From assembly GCA_045576235.1 (NCBI GenBank), contig JAZNGA010000052.1, positions 1 through 64,000 on the forward strand: a stretch of 64,000 nt of DNA, written 5' to 3'. The stretch's first letter is position 1; every line of letters begins with the position of its first letter. The notes under the pieces were generated by a model that saw nothing but the letters and a program-made list of their open reading frames with translations, was not told where the DNA came from and searched no databases. Both the position numbers and the translations under genes were made by a program. The stretch is from SIG437 sp045576235. Lineage in GTDB: Bacteria > Bacillota > Clostridia > UBA1381 > UBA9506. Positions 41,288-49,892 of this stretch are shown here, piece after piece.

Positions 41288-41656
41288 ATGATTCAACAGC
41301 AAACGCTTTTGAAGGTTGCGGATAACACAGGCGCAAAGGAATTGATGTGTATCAGAGTTTTGGGCGGTTCTAAAAGAAGATATGCAGCAATTGGTGATGT
41401 AGTGGTAGCGTCGGTTAAAAAAGCAACACCCGGCGGTGTTGTTAAAAAAGGTGACGTAGTTAAAGCTGTTATCGTTAGATCGGTAAGCGGCGTAAGACGA
41501 GTGGACGGCACATATATTAAATTCGATGAGAACGCAGCAGTTATCATCAGAGACGACAAAAATCCCAGAGGAACTCGTATTTTTGGACCAGTTGCAAGAG
41601 AGTTAAGAGAAAAAGAATATATGAAGATTCTTTCGCTTGCTCCTGAAGTGCTGTAA
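41288..41656 (+). CDS. rplN: Ribosomal protein L14
   Basis: This 122-aa protein (exact family length) starts MIQQQTLLKVADNTGAKEL behind TGGAGG. It contacts L19 and forms an intersubunit bridge. Normal RIFGPVARELRE ending. Confidence 0.99.
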   Translation: MIQQQTLLKVADNTGAKELMCIRVLGGSKRRYAAIGDVVVASVKKATPGGVVKKGDVVKAVIVRSVSGVRRVDGTYIKFDENAAVIIRDDKNPRGTRIFGPVARELREKEYMKILSLAPEVL

Positions 41657-41705
41657 TAATACGGGACTGATAGATTTTTATAACTCTAATAAGGAGGTGC
41701 CAAAA

Positions 41706-42029
41706 TTGGCTAAAATGCACATTAAATCCGGCGACAATGTTTTAGTGATAGCCGGTAAGGATAAAGGTAAAAAAGGTAAAGTTTTGAGCGTTTCTCCAAA
41801 ACAGGGCAAGGTTATAGTTGAAGGTGTTTCTGTTGCGACAAAGCATCAGAAGCCTCGTCAGGCAGGACAGCCCGGCGGCATTATTAAGCAGGAGACTGCA
41901 ATTGATGCATCAAATGTTATGAACATTTGCAGCAAATGTAACAAACCCACAAGAATTGCAAGAAAAGTATTGGAAGACGGCAAAACGGTTAGATATTGTA
42001 AGAAATGCAACGAAGTGTTTAACGACTAA
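41706..42029 (+). CDS. rplX: Ribosomal protein L24
   Basis: This 107-aa protein starts with TTG 41706 (MAKMHIKSGDNVLV), right after AAGGAGGTG; the next ATG, nine nt on, is too far from the ribosome site. KOW motif VIAGKDKGKKGKVL and the CSKCNKPTR...CKKC zinc-like pairs are present. It starts assembly of the 50S subunit. Confidence 0.98.
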   Translation: MAKMHIKSGDNVLVIAGKDKGKKGKVLSVSPKQGKVIVEGVSVATKHQKPRQAGQPGGIIKQETAIDASNVMNICSKCNKPTRIARKVLEDGKTVRYCKKCNEVFND

Positions 42030-42058
42030 TTTTTGCAAGAAGGAGGTAGACAAGGCTG

Positions 42059-42604
42059 ATGTCTAGAATGCAGGAAAAATACGCAAAGGAAGTTGCTCCC
42101 GCTTTAATGGAAAAATTCGGATATAAAAGCGTGATGCAGATTCCTAAAATAGAAAAGATTGTTATAAACATTGGTTTAGGTGAAGCAAAGGACAATGCTA
42201 AAGTGCTTGACGGTGCTACACAGGACTTAATGGCAATCACAGGCCAGAAGCCGATTATCACAAAGGCAAAGAAGTCGGTTGCGGCATTTAAAATCAGAGA
42301 GGGTATGAGCATCGGTTGTAAGGTTACTTTAAGAAGAGACAAGATGTATGATTTTCTTGATAGATTATACAATGTAGCTCTTCCCCGTGTAAGAGACTTC
42401 AGAGGTATAAGTCCTGACTCATTTGACGGTAGAGGTAACTACTCATTAGGTATTAAAGAGCAGCTTATATTCCCCGAAATCGACTACGATAAGATTGATA
42501 AAATCAGAGGTATGGATATCATTATCGTAACAACGGCTAAAACTGACGAAGAAGCAAGAGAGCTTTTGAGTATGCTCGGTGCTCCGTTTAGTTCGGGTAA
42601 TTAA
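42059..42604 (+). CDS. rplE: Ribosomal protein L5
   Basis: This 181-aa protein binds 5S rRNA in the central protuberance. It has the family motifs KIEKIVINIGLGEA, KKSVAAFKIREG and LPRVRDFRGI. Start ATG 42059 follows AAGGAGG. Confidence 0.99.
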   Translation: MSRMQEKYAKEVAPALMEKFGYKSVMQIPKIEKIVINIGLGEAKDNAKVLDGATQDLMAITGQKPIITKAKKSVAAFKIREGMSIGCKVTLRRDKMYDFLDRLYNVALPRVRDFRGISPDSFDGRGNYSLGIKEQLIFPEIDYDKIDKIRGMDIIIVTTAKTDEEARELLSMLGAPFSSGN

Positions 42605-42618
42605 GGAGGAAAAAATTT

Positions 42619-42804
42619 ATGGCAAAGAAAGCTATGATATTAAAACAGCAGAAAACGCCTAAGTTTAGCACCAGACAATATAACAGATGTAAGATTTGCG
42701 GAAGACCGCATGCTTACTTAAGAAAGTTCGGAATATGCCGTATATGCTTTAGAGAACTTGCTTACAAAGGTCAGATTCCGGGTGTTAAAAAGGCAAGCTG
42801 GTAA
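42619..42804 (+). CDS. rpsN: Ribosomal protein S14 (zinc form)
   Basis: This 61-aa protein is the short, zinc-binding S14 type with CKIC...CRIC, typical of Bacillota. Start ATG 42619 follows TAAGGAGG. It helps assemble the 30S head. Confidence 0.98.
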   Translation: MAKKAMILKQQKTPKFSTRQYNRCKICGRPHAYLRKFGICRICFRELAYKGQIPGVKKASW

Positions 42805-42837
42805 AAACCGATATAATTTTGGAAGGAGGTACCATTC

Positions 42838-43233
42838 ATGCAAGTTACTGATCCTATCGCGGATATGCTCACAAGAATAAGAAATGCTAATTCCGCAAGA
42901 CACGATTCAGTGGATGTTCCCGCATCTAACATGAAAAAGGCGATTGCTGAAATTCTGTTGGAGGAAGGATATATAAAAAATTATCAGATAATTGATGATG
43001 GAAAACAGGGTATAATTCGTATAGCGTTAAAATATGCCGGCAAACAGAGAGTTATCTCCGGCATAAAGAGGGTTTCAAAGCCTGGCTTGAGAATTTACAA
43101 GAACAAAGAGGAGCTCCCTAAAGTTTTAAAGGGACTCGGTGTTGCAATTATTTCTACATCAAAGGGAATAATGAGCGATAAAAAAGCAAGACAAGAGAAT
43201 GTTGGCGGCGAAGTGCTGGCATTCGTTTGGTAA
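42838..43233 (+). CDS. rpsH: Ribosomal protein S8
   Basis: This 131-aa protein starts MQVTDPIADMLTRIRNAN behind GAAGGAGG. It binds 16S helix 21, and in E. coli it represses the spc operon. The conserved C-terminal STSKGIMSDKKAR is present. Confidence 0.99.
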   Translation: MQVTDPIADMLTRIRNANSARHDSVDVPASNMKKAIAEILLEEGYIKNYQIIDDGKQGIIRIALKYAGKQRVISGIKRVSKPGLRIYKNKEELPKVLKGLGVAIISTSKGIMSDKKARQENVGGEVLAFVW

Positions 43234-43260
43234 TACGAAACTAATAGGAGGTGCAGGAAA

Positions 43261-43806
43261 GTGTCCAGAATAGGTAGAATGCCGATTGCGGTTCCGGCTG
43301 GCGTTGATGTTAATGTTGATGCTAACAATTTTGTTACAGTTAAAGGACCGAAAGGCACACTTACTAAACAATTACATCCCGACATGATAATAGACAGGGA
43401 CGGTTCGGAAATAAATGTAAAAAGACCTTCTGAGATAAAAGCACACAAAGCTCTCCATGGTCTGACAAGAACACTCTTAAACAACATGATTGTTGGTGTA
43501 ACTGACGGATATGAAAAGACTCTTGAAGTAAACGGTGTAGGTTACAGAGCACAGCTTCAGGGAAAAACACTGTCAATGAACTTAGGTTACTCACATCAGG
43601 TGGATATGACTCCCCCAGAAGGAATAACAGTTGAAGTTCCTAACCCTAACACAATCATAATCAAGGGTGCTGATAAGCAGATTGTTGGCGAATTTGCAGC
43701 TAAAGTAAGAGAAAAGAGATTGCCTGAACCATATAAAGGAAAAGGTATCAAATACTCTTATGAGCATATCAGAAGAAAAGAAGGTAAGACAGGCGGTAAG
43801 AAATAA
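43261..43806 (+). CDS. rplF: Ribosomal protein L6
   Basis: This 181-aa protein starts with GTG 43261 (MSRIGRMPIAVPAGV), eight nt after TAGGAGG. Two similar domains lead to the C-terminal signature PEPYKGKGIKYSYEHIRRKEGK, intact. It lies near the sarcin-ricin loop. Confidence 0.99.
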   Translation: MSRIGRMPIAVPAGVDVNVDANNFVTVKGPKGTLTKQLHPDMIIDRDGSEINVKRPSEIKAHKALHGLTRTLLNNMIVGVTDGYEKTLEVNGVGYRAQLQGKTLSMNLGYSHQVDMTPPEGITVEVPNPNTIIIKGADKQIVGEFAAKVREKRLPEPYKGKGIKYSYEHIRRKEGKTGGKK

Positions 43807-43891
43807 TAAAGCCGCTTGACAAACTCAGATGTTAGAAGTTATGGCACAATCCATGACTTTGCGAAAAACATTTTATGAAGGAGTGAATGAC

Positions 43892-44254
43892 TTGATTAAT
43901 AAGCCTAGCAAAAATGTTGCAAGACTTAGAAGACACAAGAGAGTTCGTAAGCTCATCAGCGGAACTCCGGCTCGTCCGAGACTTTGTGTTTTCAGAAGCC
44001 TTTCAAACATTTACGCACAGATTATAGACGATGTAAATGGTGTGACGCTTGCAAGTGCGTCAACACTGGATAGCGAGCTCAAAGGCTCATATGGCGGAAA
44101 CAAAGAAGCAGCGCATGCTGTTGGTAAGCTCGTTGCTGCAAAAGCAATCGAAAAGGGAATCAAGGAAGTTGTGTTCGACAGAGGCGGATACATTTACCAT
44201 GGTCGTGTTGCAGAGCTCGCTGAAGGCGCGCGTGAAGGCGGATTGGAATTTTAA
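43892..44254 (+). CDS. rplR: Ribosomal protein L18
   Basis: This 120-aa protein starts with TTG 43892 (MINKPSKNVARLRRHKRVR) about seven nt after GAAGGAGTG; the result has the normal family length. Longer in-frame starts upstream (43829) add 21 residues not found in the family. It binds 5S rRNA together with L5. Confidence 0.97.
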   Translation: MINKPSKNVARLRRHKRVRKLISGTPARPRLCVFRSLSNIYAQIIDDVNGVTLASASTLDSELKGSYGGNKEAAHAVGKLVAAKAIEKGIKEVVFDRGGYIYHGRVAELAEGAREGGLEF

Positions 44255-44272
44255 GAGAAGGAGGATGCTATT

Positions 44273-44776
44273 ATGGCTCAATTAATAGACGCAAGTACAC
44301 TTGATATAAAAGAAAGAGTTGTAAATATCAGCCGTGTTGCAAAGGTTGTTAAGGGCGGTAGAACATTCCGTTTCTCTGCTTTAGTAGTAGTTGGCGACGA
44401 AAACGGCTATGTTGGTTGCGGAACCGGTAAAGCTGCTGAAATTCCTGACGCTATCAGAAAAGGAATTGAAGATGCTAAGAAAAATCTCATAAAGGTAAAT
44501 ATGGTTGACACAACAATTCCTCATGAGGTTATTGGTGTTTACGGTGCAGGCCGTGTTCTCTTGAAGCCTGCTGCTCCCGGTACAGGTGTTATCGCCGGTG
44601 GTCCGGCCAGAGCGGTCCTGGAACTTGCAGGAATCAGAGATATTAGAACAAAATCTTTGCGTTCCAACAATTCCAGAAATGTGGTTAATGCCACAATTCA
44701 GGGTTTAGCTTCATTAAAAGATGCTGCAGAGGTTGCGCAGCTCAGAGGCAAGACTGTTGAAGATATACTAGGATAG
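44273..44776 (+). CDS. rpsE: Ribosomal protein S5
   Basis: This 167-aa protein starts MAQLIDASTLDIKERVVNISRV behind AAGGAGG. The dsRNA-binding-like domain carries KVVKGGRTFRFSALVVVGD; the loop tied to spectinomycin resistance looks wild type. It takes part in decoding accuracy. Confidence 0.99.
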   Translation: MAQLIDASTLDIKERVVNISRVAKVVKGGRTFRFSALVVVGDENGYVGCGTGKAAEIPDAIRKGIEDAKKNLIKVNMVDTTIPHEVIGVYGAGRVLLKPAAPGTGVIAGGPARAVLELAGIRDIRTKSLRSNNSRNVVNATIQGLASLKDAAEVAQLRGKTVEDILG

Positions 44777-44789
44777 GAGGAATAGGATC

Positions 44790-44969
44790 ATGGCTAAGCT
44801 TAAGGTTGAACTCAAAAAGAGTACCATAGGCAGAAAAAAAGATCATATTGCTACAGTGCATGCTCTTGGTTTGAAGAAAATAAGAGATGTAGTAGAGCAT
44901 AACGATACTCCGCAGATCAGGGGTATGATTGATAAGGTTAGTTATATGTTAGAGGTTGAAGAAATATAA
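44790..44969 (+). CDS. rpmD: Ribosomal protein L30
   Basis: This small 59-aa protein starts at ATG 44790 behind AGGAGG. The ferredoxin-like fold motifs KVELKKSTIGRKKDH and ALGLKKIRDVVEH are family-typical. It fills the gap between rpsE and rplO, its conserved place in the spc operon. Confidence 0.97.
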   Translation: MAKLKVELKKSTIGRKKDHIATVHALGLKKIRDVVEHNDTPQIRGMIDKVSYMLEVEEI

Positions 44970-44990
44970 AAACTAAAGGAGGTGCAGGAC

Positions 44991-45434
44991 ATGAAACTTA
45001 ACGAACTTAGACCTGCTGAAGGTTCAACAAAGAAAGCGTTCAGAGTTGGTCGTGGACACGGTTCGGGCAACGGAAAGACTGCCGGCAGAGGTCATAAGGG
45101 TCAAAATGCACGTTCCGGCGGCGGAGTTAGACCAGGTTTTGAAGGCGGTCAGATGCCGCTGTACAGACGTTTGCCGAAAAGAGGATTTACAAATATTTTC
45201 GCTAAAGTTTATACAGAGATTAATGTTTCCGATTTAAATAGCTTTGAAAACGGTGCTGTAGTCACTGCAGAAGCTTTAAAGGAAGCAGGAATTATCAAAA
45301 AGATAAATGATGGTATTGTTGTGCTTGGCAGAGGAGAGATTACTGTTAAAGACCTTACTGTAAAAGCTGTTAAATTTACAAAAGGTGCACAGGAAAAATT
45401 AGCTGCTGCCGGTGCAAAAACGGAGGTGATCTAA
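44991..45434 (+). CDS. rplO: Ribosomal protein L15
   Basis: This 147-aa protein starts MKLNELRPAEGSTKKA at ATG 44991 (a GTG at 44982 lies within the ribosome site). The glycine-rich N-terminal part RGHGSGNGKTAGRGHKGQ is conserved. It ends immediately before the secY start codon. Confidence 0.98.
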   Translation: MKLNELRPAEGSTKKAFRVGRGHGSGNGKTAGRGHKGQNARSGGGVRPGFEGGQMPLYRRLPKRGFTNIFAKVYTEINVSDLNSFENGAVVTAEALKEAGIIKKINDGIVVLGRGEITVKDLTVKAVKFTKGAQEKLAAAGAKTEVI

Positions 45435-46724
45435 ATGTTGCAGACGCTTAAAAATGCGTGGAAAATACCGGAATTAAGGACAAAAATACTTTATACGGTT
45501 TTGCTACTTGTAATATTTAGATTAGGCTCTTATATTCCCGTACCGGGACTTTCACCTGAAGCCATTGAACAGTTTATGGGAGGCTTCAGCGGCGGCATGC
45601 AGGGACTTTTGAATAACTTCTCAGGCGGTGCCTTAGAAAGAGGTTCAATTTTTGCAATGGGTATTTCGCCCTATATCAATGCTTCGATTATTTTGCAGCT
45701 CTTGACAGTTGCCATTCCGGCTCTTGAGAGACTTTCAAAAGAAGGCGAAGAAGGTAGAAAAAAGATTAGCTCTTACACAAGATATGGAACTGTTGTTTTG
45801 GCACTCCTTCAGGCTATTGGACTTTACTTCGGCTTAAAGGGTGGCATGCAGAATCCGGGATTTATGACAGCAATCACTGTTATTATTTCACTCACAGCAG
45901 GAACAGCGTTCCTTATGTGGCTTGGTGAGCAGATAACAGAGAGAGGCATCGGAAACGGAATTTCAATGCTCATCTTTGCAGGTATTGTTTCAAGAATGCC
46001 GGCGATGGTTAAATCGCTTTATATTTCTGTTTTCTCAACAGAGAGTGGCGTTTCTATACCAGGAGTTGTAACTCTCGTTGTTATTATTGTAATAGCTATT
46101 TTAGCTGTTGGCTTCGTTGTTTTGATGAACGAAGGCGAAAGAAGAATTCCCGTGCAATATGCTAAGCGTGTTGTTGGAAGAAAAATGTATGGCGGACAGA
46201 GCACACATATTCCGATTAAAGTGGCTATGGCAGGCGTTATGCCTATCATCTTCGCTGTGTCGATTATGTCTTTCCCGCAGACAATCAACATGTTCATTAA
46301 CGGACAGAATTCACCGACAGGTGTTTGGGGCATGATTCTCGGTTGGTTCAGAGAAACACATCCGTTCTATATTATTGCATACTTCCTTCTCATACTGTTC
46401 TTCACGTATTTCTATACGTCAATTCAGTTTAATCCGATTGAAGTTGCAAACAACATCAAAAAGAACGGCGGTTTCGTTCCTGGAATAAGACCGGGCAAAC
46501 CCACATCAGACTATGTCGCAAAAATCGTGACTAAGATAACACTCTTCGGAGCTCTCTTCTTAGCACTCATAGCTGTTTTCCCGATAATTCTCAGTTTCAC
46601 TGGAATTCAGGGAGTTTCAATTGGTGGAACAAGCTTGCTCATCGTAGTAGGTGTTGCGCTTGAAACTGTTAAACAGATTGAATCACAGATGTTAATGAGA
46701 CACTATAAAGGCTTTTTAGAATAA
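45435..46724 (+). CDS. secY: Preprotein translocase subunit SecY
   Basis: This 429-aa protein has ten membrane segments and the signatures PGLSPEAIEQF, GISPYINASIILQLL (TM2), GERRIPVQYAKR and PTSDYVAKIVTKIT. It forms the protein-conducting channel with SecE and SecG (secG is at 52960). It begins directly at the rplO stop. Confidence 0.99.
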   Translation: MLQTLKNAWKIPELRTKILYTVLLLVIFRLGSYIPVPGLSPEAIEQFMGGFSGGMQGLLNNFSGGALERGSIFAMGISPYINASIILQLLTVAIPALERLSKEGEEGRKKISSYTRYGTVVLALLQAIGLYFGLKGGMQNPGFMTAITVIISLTAGTAFLMWLGEQITERGIGNGISMLIFAGIVSRMPAMVKSLYISVFSTESGVSIPGVVTLVVIIVIAILAVGFVVLMNEGERRIPVQYAKRVVGRKMYGGQSTHIPIKVAMAGVMPIIFAVSIMSFPQTINMFINGQNSPTGVWGMILGWFRETHPFYIIAYFLLILFFTYFYTSIQFNPIEVANNIKKNGGFVPGIRPGKPTSDYVAKIVTKITLFGALFLALIAVFPIILSFTGIQGVSIGGTSLLIVVGVALETVKQIESQMLMRHYKGFLE

Positions 46725-46741
46725 TCACGGGAGAAATTTTT

Positions 46742-47374
46742 ATGAAACTTGTTTTATTGGGTCCCCCGGGGGCCGGAAAAGGAACTCAGGCAGCAGAGCT
46801 TGCACAGAACCTTTCTGTTCCGGCAATATCAACGGGGAATATCATAAGAGCTGCAGTTAAGGAAGGCACTCCGGTCGGTGTGATTGCAAAAGGTTATATT
46901 GACAAGGGAGAGCTTGTTCCTGACGAAACAGTTGTAAGTCTTGTTGAGGAAAGACTTGCTGCCGATGACTGCAAGAATGGCTACATCTTAGACGGTTTTC
47001 CGAGAACCATTACTCAGGCCGAGATTATGGCCTTGAAGGGAATAGAGGTTGACAGAGTAGTTAATATTGAGCTTGCAGATGAAATAATTGTCGAAAGACT
47101 TTCAGGCAGAAGAGTCTGCTTAAAGTGCGGAGCGGCTTACCATGTTAAGTTTAATCCGCCGGCAGAAGAGGGAGTTTGTGGTGTTTGCGGTGACAAACTG
47201 GTTATCCGTGATGATGATAATGAAGAAGTTATCTTAAACAGACTTTCTGTTTATCACAGTCAGACTGAACCGCTTATTGAGTTTTATGAAAAACAGGGAA
47301 AACTTAAGAGCATATCAGGCGAAGGTGATGTGAAGACAACAACGGAGCTTGCAATAGCAGCAGCAACTAACTAG
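46742..47374 (+). CDS. adk: Adenylate kinase
   Basis: This 210-aa enzyme interconverts ATP+AMP and 2 ADP. P-loop GPPGAGKGTQA, the AMP site LDGFPRT, and a LID with four zinc-type cysteines (CLKC...CGVC) mark the Gram-positive zinc form. It starts 17 nt after secY; the secY-adk-map order is conserved. Confidence 0.99.
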   Translation: MKLVLLGPPGAGKGTQAAELAQNLSVPAISTGNIIRAAVKEGTPVGVIAKGYIDKGELVPDETVVSLVEERLAADDCKNGYILDGFPRTITQAEIMALKGIEVDRVVNIELADEIIVERLSGRRVCLKCGAAYHVKFNPPAEEGVCGVCGDKLVIRDDDNEEVILNRLSVYHSQTEPLIEFYEKQGKLKSISGEGDVKTTTELAIAAATN

Positions 47375-47384
47375 AGGCGAAATT

Positions 47385-48134
47385 ATGATAAAAATTAAGT
47401 CTCGACAAGAAATTGATAAGATGCGTGCAGCTGGAAAAATTCTTGCTGAAACATTCCTTGTTTTAGAGGAACATTTAAAACCGGGAATCACCACGCACGA
47501 GCTTGACAGTATTGCCAAGAAATTCATAAAAAGTAATAATGCCTTATGTTCTTTTAAGAACTATAACGGATATCCTGCAAATATATGCACATCAGTGAAT
47601 GAACAGGTTGTGCACGGAATTCCAAGCAAGGACAAAGTGCTTAGTGATGGTGATATAATCAGCATCGACATCGGAGTGCTTTATCAGGGATTCCATGGTG
47701 ACAGCGCTAAAACTTTTGCCATAGGGAATATATCCGATGAGGCTCAAAGGCTCATAGATGTTACAAAAGAAAGTTTCCACAGAGGCTTCTTGATGGCGAC
47801 AACCGATAACAGACTTTATGATATCGGTGCTGCCATTCAGAGATATGTTGAAGAAAACGGATTTTCTGTTGTAAGAGATTTAGTTGGTCATGGCATTGGA
47901 AGTGCTCTCCACGAAGATCCTGAAGTGCCGAATTTTGGCACAGCAGGCAGAGGAGTCAGACTTCTTCCCGGTATGACACTTGCTATCGAGCCGATGGTGA
48001 ATATGGGAACTTATGATGTTGACACTCTGTCCGATAATTGGACAGTGGTAACTGCAGACGGAAAGCTTTCAGCTCATCATGAGCACACAGTGCTTATAAC
48101 AGAAAACGGACCTGAATTGCTTACCGTATGCTGA
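47385..48134 (+). CDS. map: Methionine aminopeptidase, type I
   Basis: This 249-aa metalloenzyme removes the initiator methionine. Metal ligands lie in SIDIGVLYQGFHGDSAKTF (two Asp), GHGIGSALHEDP (His), IEPMV (Glu) and SAHHEHTVLI-type region (final Glu in VLITENGPE). It starts ten nt after adk. Confidence 0.98.
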   Translation: MIKIKSRQEIDKMRAAGKILAETFLVLEEHLKPGITTHELDSIAKKFIKSNNALCSFKNYNGYPANICTSVNEQVVHGIPSKDKVLSDGDIISIDIGVLYQGFHGDSAKTFAIGNISDEAQRLIDVTKESFHRGFLMATTDNRLYDIGAAIQRYVEENGFSVVRDLVGHGIGSALHEDPEVPNFGTAGRGVRLLPGMTLAIEPMVNMGTYDVDTLSDNWTVVTADGKLSAHHEHTVLITENGPELLTVC

Positions 48135-48156
48135 ATGTTTTTGAGGTGATGATATT

Positions 48157-48423
48157 TTGGAACTTAGTGCCGGTGATATAGTATATTCAAAGGCAGGCAG
48201 GGACAAAGATAAGGATTTTATAGTTTTAGAGGTTTTAGATGATGAATATGTGCTCATAGCAGACGGAGATTTGCGAAAAGTGCAGAAACCGAAGAAAAAG
48301 AAGATTAAACATCTTAAAAAAACAAATATAAAAGCGGAGCTTGTCAGAAGAAAGCTTGCTGAGAACAAAGAAGTTACCAATACTGACCTGAAAAGGTTGT
48401 TGGCAGAGATTGAAAGCGAATAG
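48157..48423 (+). CDS. KOW-domain RNA-binding protein (L14e-like)
   Basis: This 88-aa basic protein starts with TTG 48157 behind GAGGTGATG. A KOW motif lies at residues 5-40 (GDIVYSKAGRDKDKDFIVLEV), followed by a lysine-rich stretch. Proteins of this type are common between map and infA in Clostridia; RNA binding, perhaps to the ribosome, is expected but not established. Confidence 0.85.
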   Translation: MELSAGDIVYSKAGRDKDKDFIVLEVLDDEYVLIADGDLRKVQKPKKKKIKHLKKTNIKAELVRRKLAENKEVTNTDLKRLLAEIESE

Positions 48424-48434
48424 GAGGAAACCAT

Positions 48435-48653
48435 ATGGCAAAAGAAGGAGTTTTAGAGCTTGAAGGAACAGTTTTAGAAGCGCTTCCAAACGCAATGTTC
48501 CAGGTGGAGCTTGAAAACGGACACCAGATTTTAGCGCATATCTCAGGTAAACTCAGAATGAATTTCATTAAGATTTTACCGGGAGATAAGGTTACGGTTG
48601 AGTTGTCGCCTTATGATTTAACAAAAGGCAGAATAACTTGGCGTGCAAAATAA
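48435..48653 (+). CDS. infA: Translation initiation factor IF-1
   Basis: This 72-aa protein is a single S1/OB fold with the typical MAKEGVLELEGTVLEALPN start and LTKGRITWR ending. It binds the A site of the 30S subunit during initiation. Ribosome site AGGAGG in the end of the KOW gene. Confidence 0.98.
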   Translation: MAKEGVLELEGTVLEALPNAMFQVELENGHQILAHISGKLRMNFIKILPGDKVTVELSPYDLTKGRITWRAK

Positions 48654-48716
48654 ATTAAGAAGATATGTTCCTTTTGCATAGCTTAAGGAATTAACACAAA
48701 GGGAGGTATTCCGGAT

Positions 48717-48830
48717 ATGAAGGTAAGACCGTCAGTCAAACCGATTTGTGAAAAATGTAAAATTATAAAGCGTAAAGGTAAAGTTATGATAATCTGTGAA
48801 AACCCCAAGCATAAGCAGAGACAGGGCTGA
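48717..48830 (+). CDS. rpmJ: Ribosomal protein L36 (zinc form)
   Basis: This very small gene encodes 37 residues starting MKVRPSVKPICEKCK and ending KHKQRQG, with the CxxC...C...H zinc-binding set. ATG 48717 follows GGGAGG by eight nt. Confidence 0.97.
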   Translation: MKVRPSVKPICEKCKIIKRKGKVMIICENPKHKQRQG

Positions 48831-49012
48831 TTATCAGGCGTTTGACACAGAACGAATTCTGTGTGTGCGGAGTGGCGCTTTAAAAAAGCGCTGCCCCCAA
48901 TCTAACGTTTAACCCCCGTGGGGCGGCTGCACGAATTTCGTGACCTGCGGGTTAACTCAATAAATAGGCGCAAAAAGCGCTGGCGTGTGAAAATGAGATG
49001 ATAAACTGTATA
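48831..49012 (+). promoter_or_regulatory. Structured leader of rpsM-rpsK-rpsD (candidate S4 site)
   Basis: This GC-rich gap between rpmJ and rpsM has several nested inverted repeats. They are ACACAGAA/TTCTGTGT (about 48847-48864), AGCGCTTT/AAAGCGCT (48874-48892), CCCC/GGGG, CACGAA/TTCGTG and the long-range GTTTAACCC/GGGTTAAC pair. No T run follows the stems, which points to translational control rather than termination. In E. coli S4 binds a pseudoknot at this place in the alpha operon; a similar role here is inferred. Confidence 0.55.
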
Positions 49013-49028
49013 GGAGGTGCAAGGTTAT

Positions 49029-49397
49029 ATGGCAAGAATTGCAGGTGTTGACTTACCTAGAGAAAAAAGAGTCGAGGTAGGACTTACCTATGTATTCGGT
49101 ATAGGTCTTCCGAGCTCAAAAAAGATATTGGCCGAGGCTGGTGTCAATCCTGATACAAGAGTTAAGGATTTAACAGAGGCTGAAGTTCAGAAATTAAGAG
49201 AAATTATCGACAGAGAATATACCGTTGAAGGCGACTTGAGACGAAATGTTGCTCTTGATATCAAGAGACTTATGGAAATTGGTTGCTACAGAGGTATCAG
49301 ACATAGAAAAGGTCTGCCGGTAAGAGGTCAGAAAACAAAGACCAACGCAAGAACGAGAAAAGGTCCTAAGAGGACTATTGCCAATAAAAAGAAATAA
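49029..49397 (+). CDS. rpsM: Ribosomal protein S13
   Basis: This 122-aa protein starts MARIAGVDLPREKR behind TAGGAGGTG and ends with the KTNARTRKGPKRT tail that touches P-site tRNA. It forms the head bridge to the 50S subunit. Confidence 0.99.
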   Translation: MARIAGVDLPREKRVEVGLTYVFGIGLPSSKKILAEAGVNPDTRVKDLTEAEVQKLREIIDREYTVEGDLRRNVALDIKRLMEIGCYRGIRHRKGLPVRGQKTKTNARTRKGPKRTIANKKK

Positions 49398-49440
49398 TTA
49401 AGCTTACATTCTGCATTTATATGCGAAAGGAGGAGTTTAG

Positions 49441-49833
49441 ATGGCTAAGGTAGCGAGAAAAAGCACTCGCAGAAGAGTCAAGAAAAACATTGAGCGTGGA
49501 GCAGTGCATATTCATTCCACCTTTAATAATACAATTATTACAGTAACTGACCTCGCAGGAAATGCAATCAGCGCTGCATCAGCAGGTGCGCTTGGTTTCA
49601 GAGGTTCAAGAAAGAGCACTCCTTTTGCTGCTCAGATGGCTGCAGAAACAGCAGCAAACGCAGCAAAAGAGCATGGTCTTAAAACAGTTGAGGTTTATGT
49701 TAAAGGCCCAGGTGCTGGTCGTGAAGCAGCAATCAGAGCGCTTCAGGCAGCAGGTCTTGAAGTTAACATGATTAAGGATGTTACTCCGATTCCTCACAAT
49801 GGTTGCAGACCGCCAAAAAGAAGAAGAGTCTGA
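49441..49833 (+). CDS. rpsK: Ribosomal protein S11
   Basis: This 130-aa platform protein starts MAKVARKSTRRRVKKN behind AAAGGAGG and has the signature GAGREAAIRALQAAGLEV and the ending IPHNGCRPPKRRRV. Confidence 0.99.
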   Translation: MAKVARKSTRRRVKKNIERGAVHIHSTFNNTIITVTDLAGNAISAASAGALGFRGSRKSTPFAAQMAAETAANAAKEHGLKTVEVYVKGPGAGREAAIRALQAAGLEVNMIKDVTPIPHNGCRPPKRRRV

Positions 49834-49892
49834 TTTAGAGCAGATATAAAAGTATATGTTTGTTTAAAATAACAAGGAGGTGTAGTTTCGAA

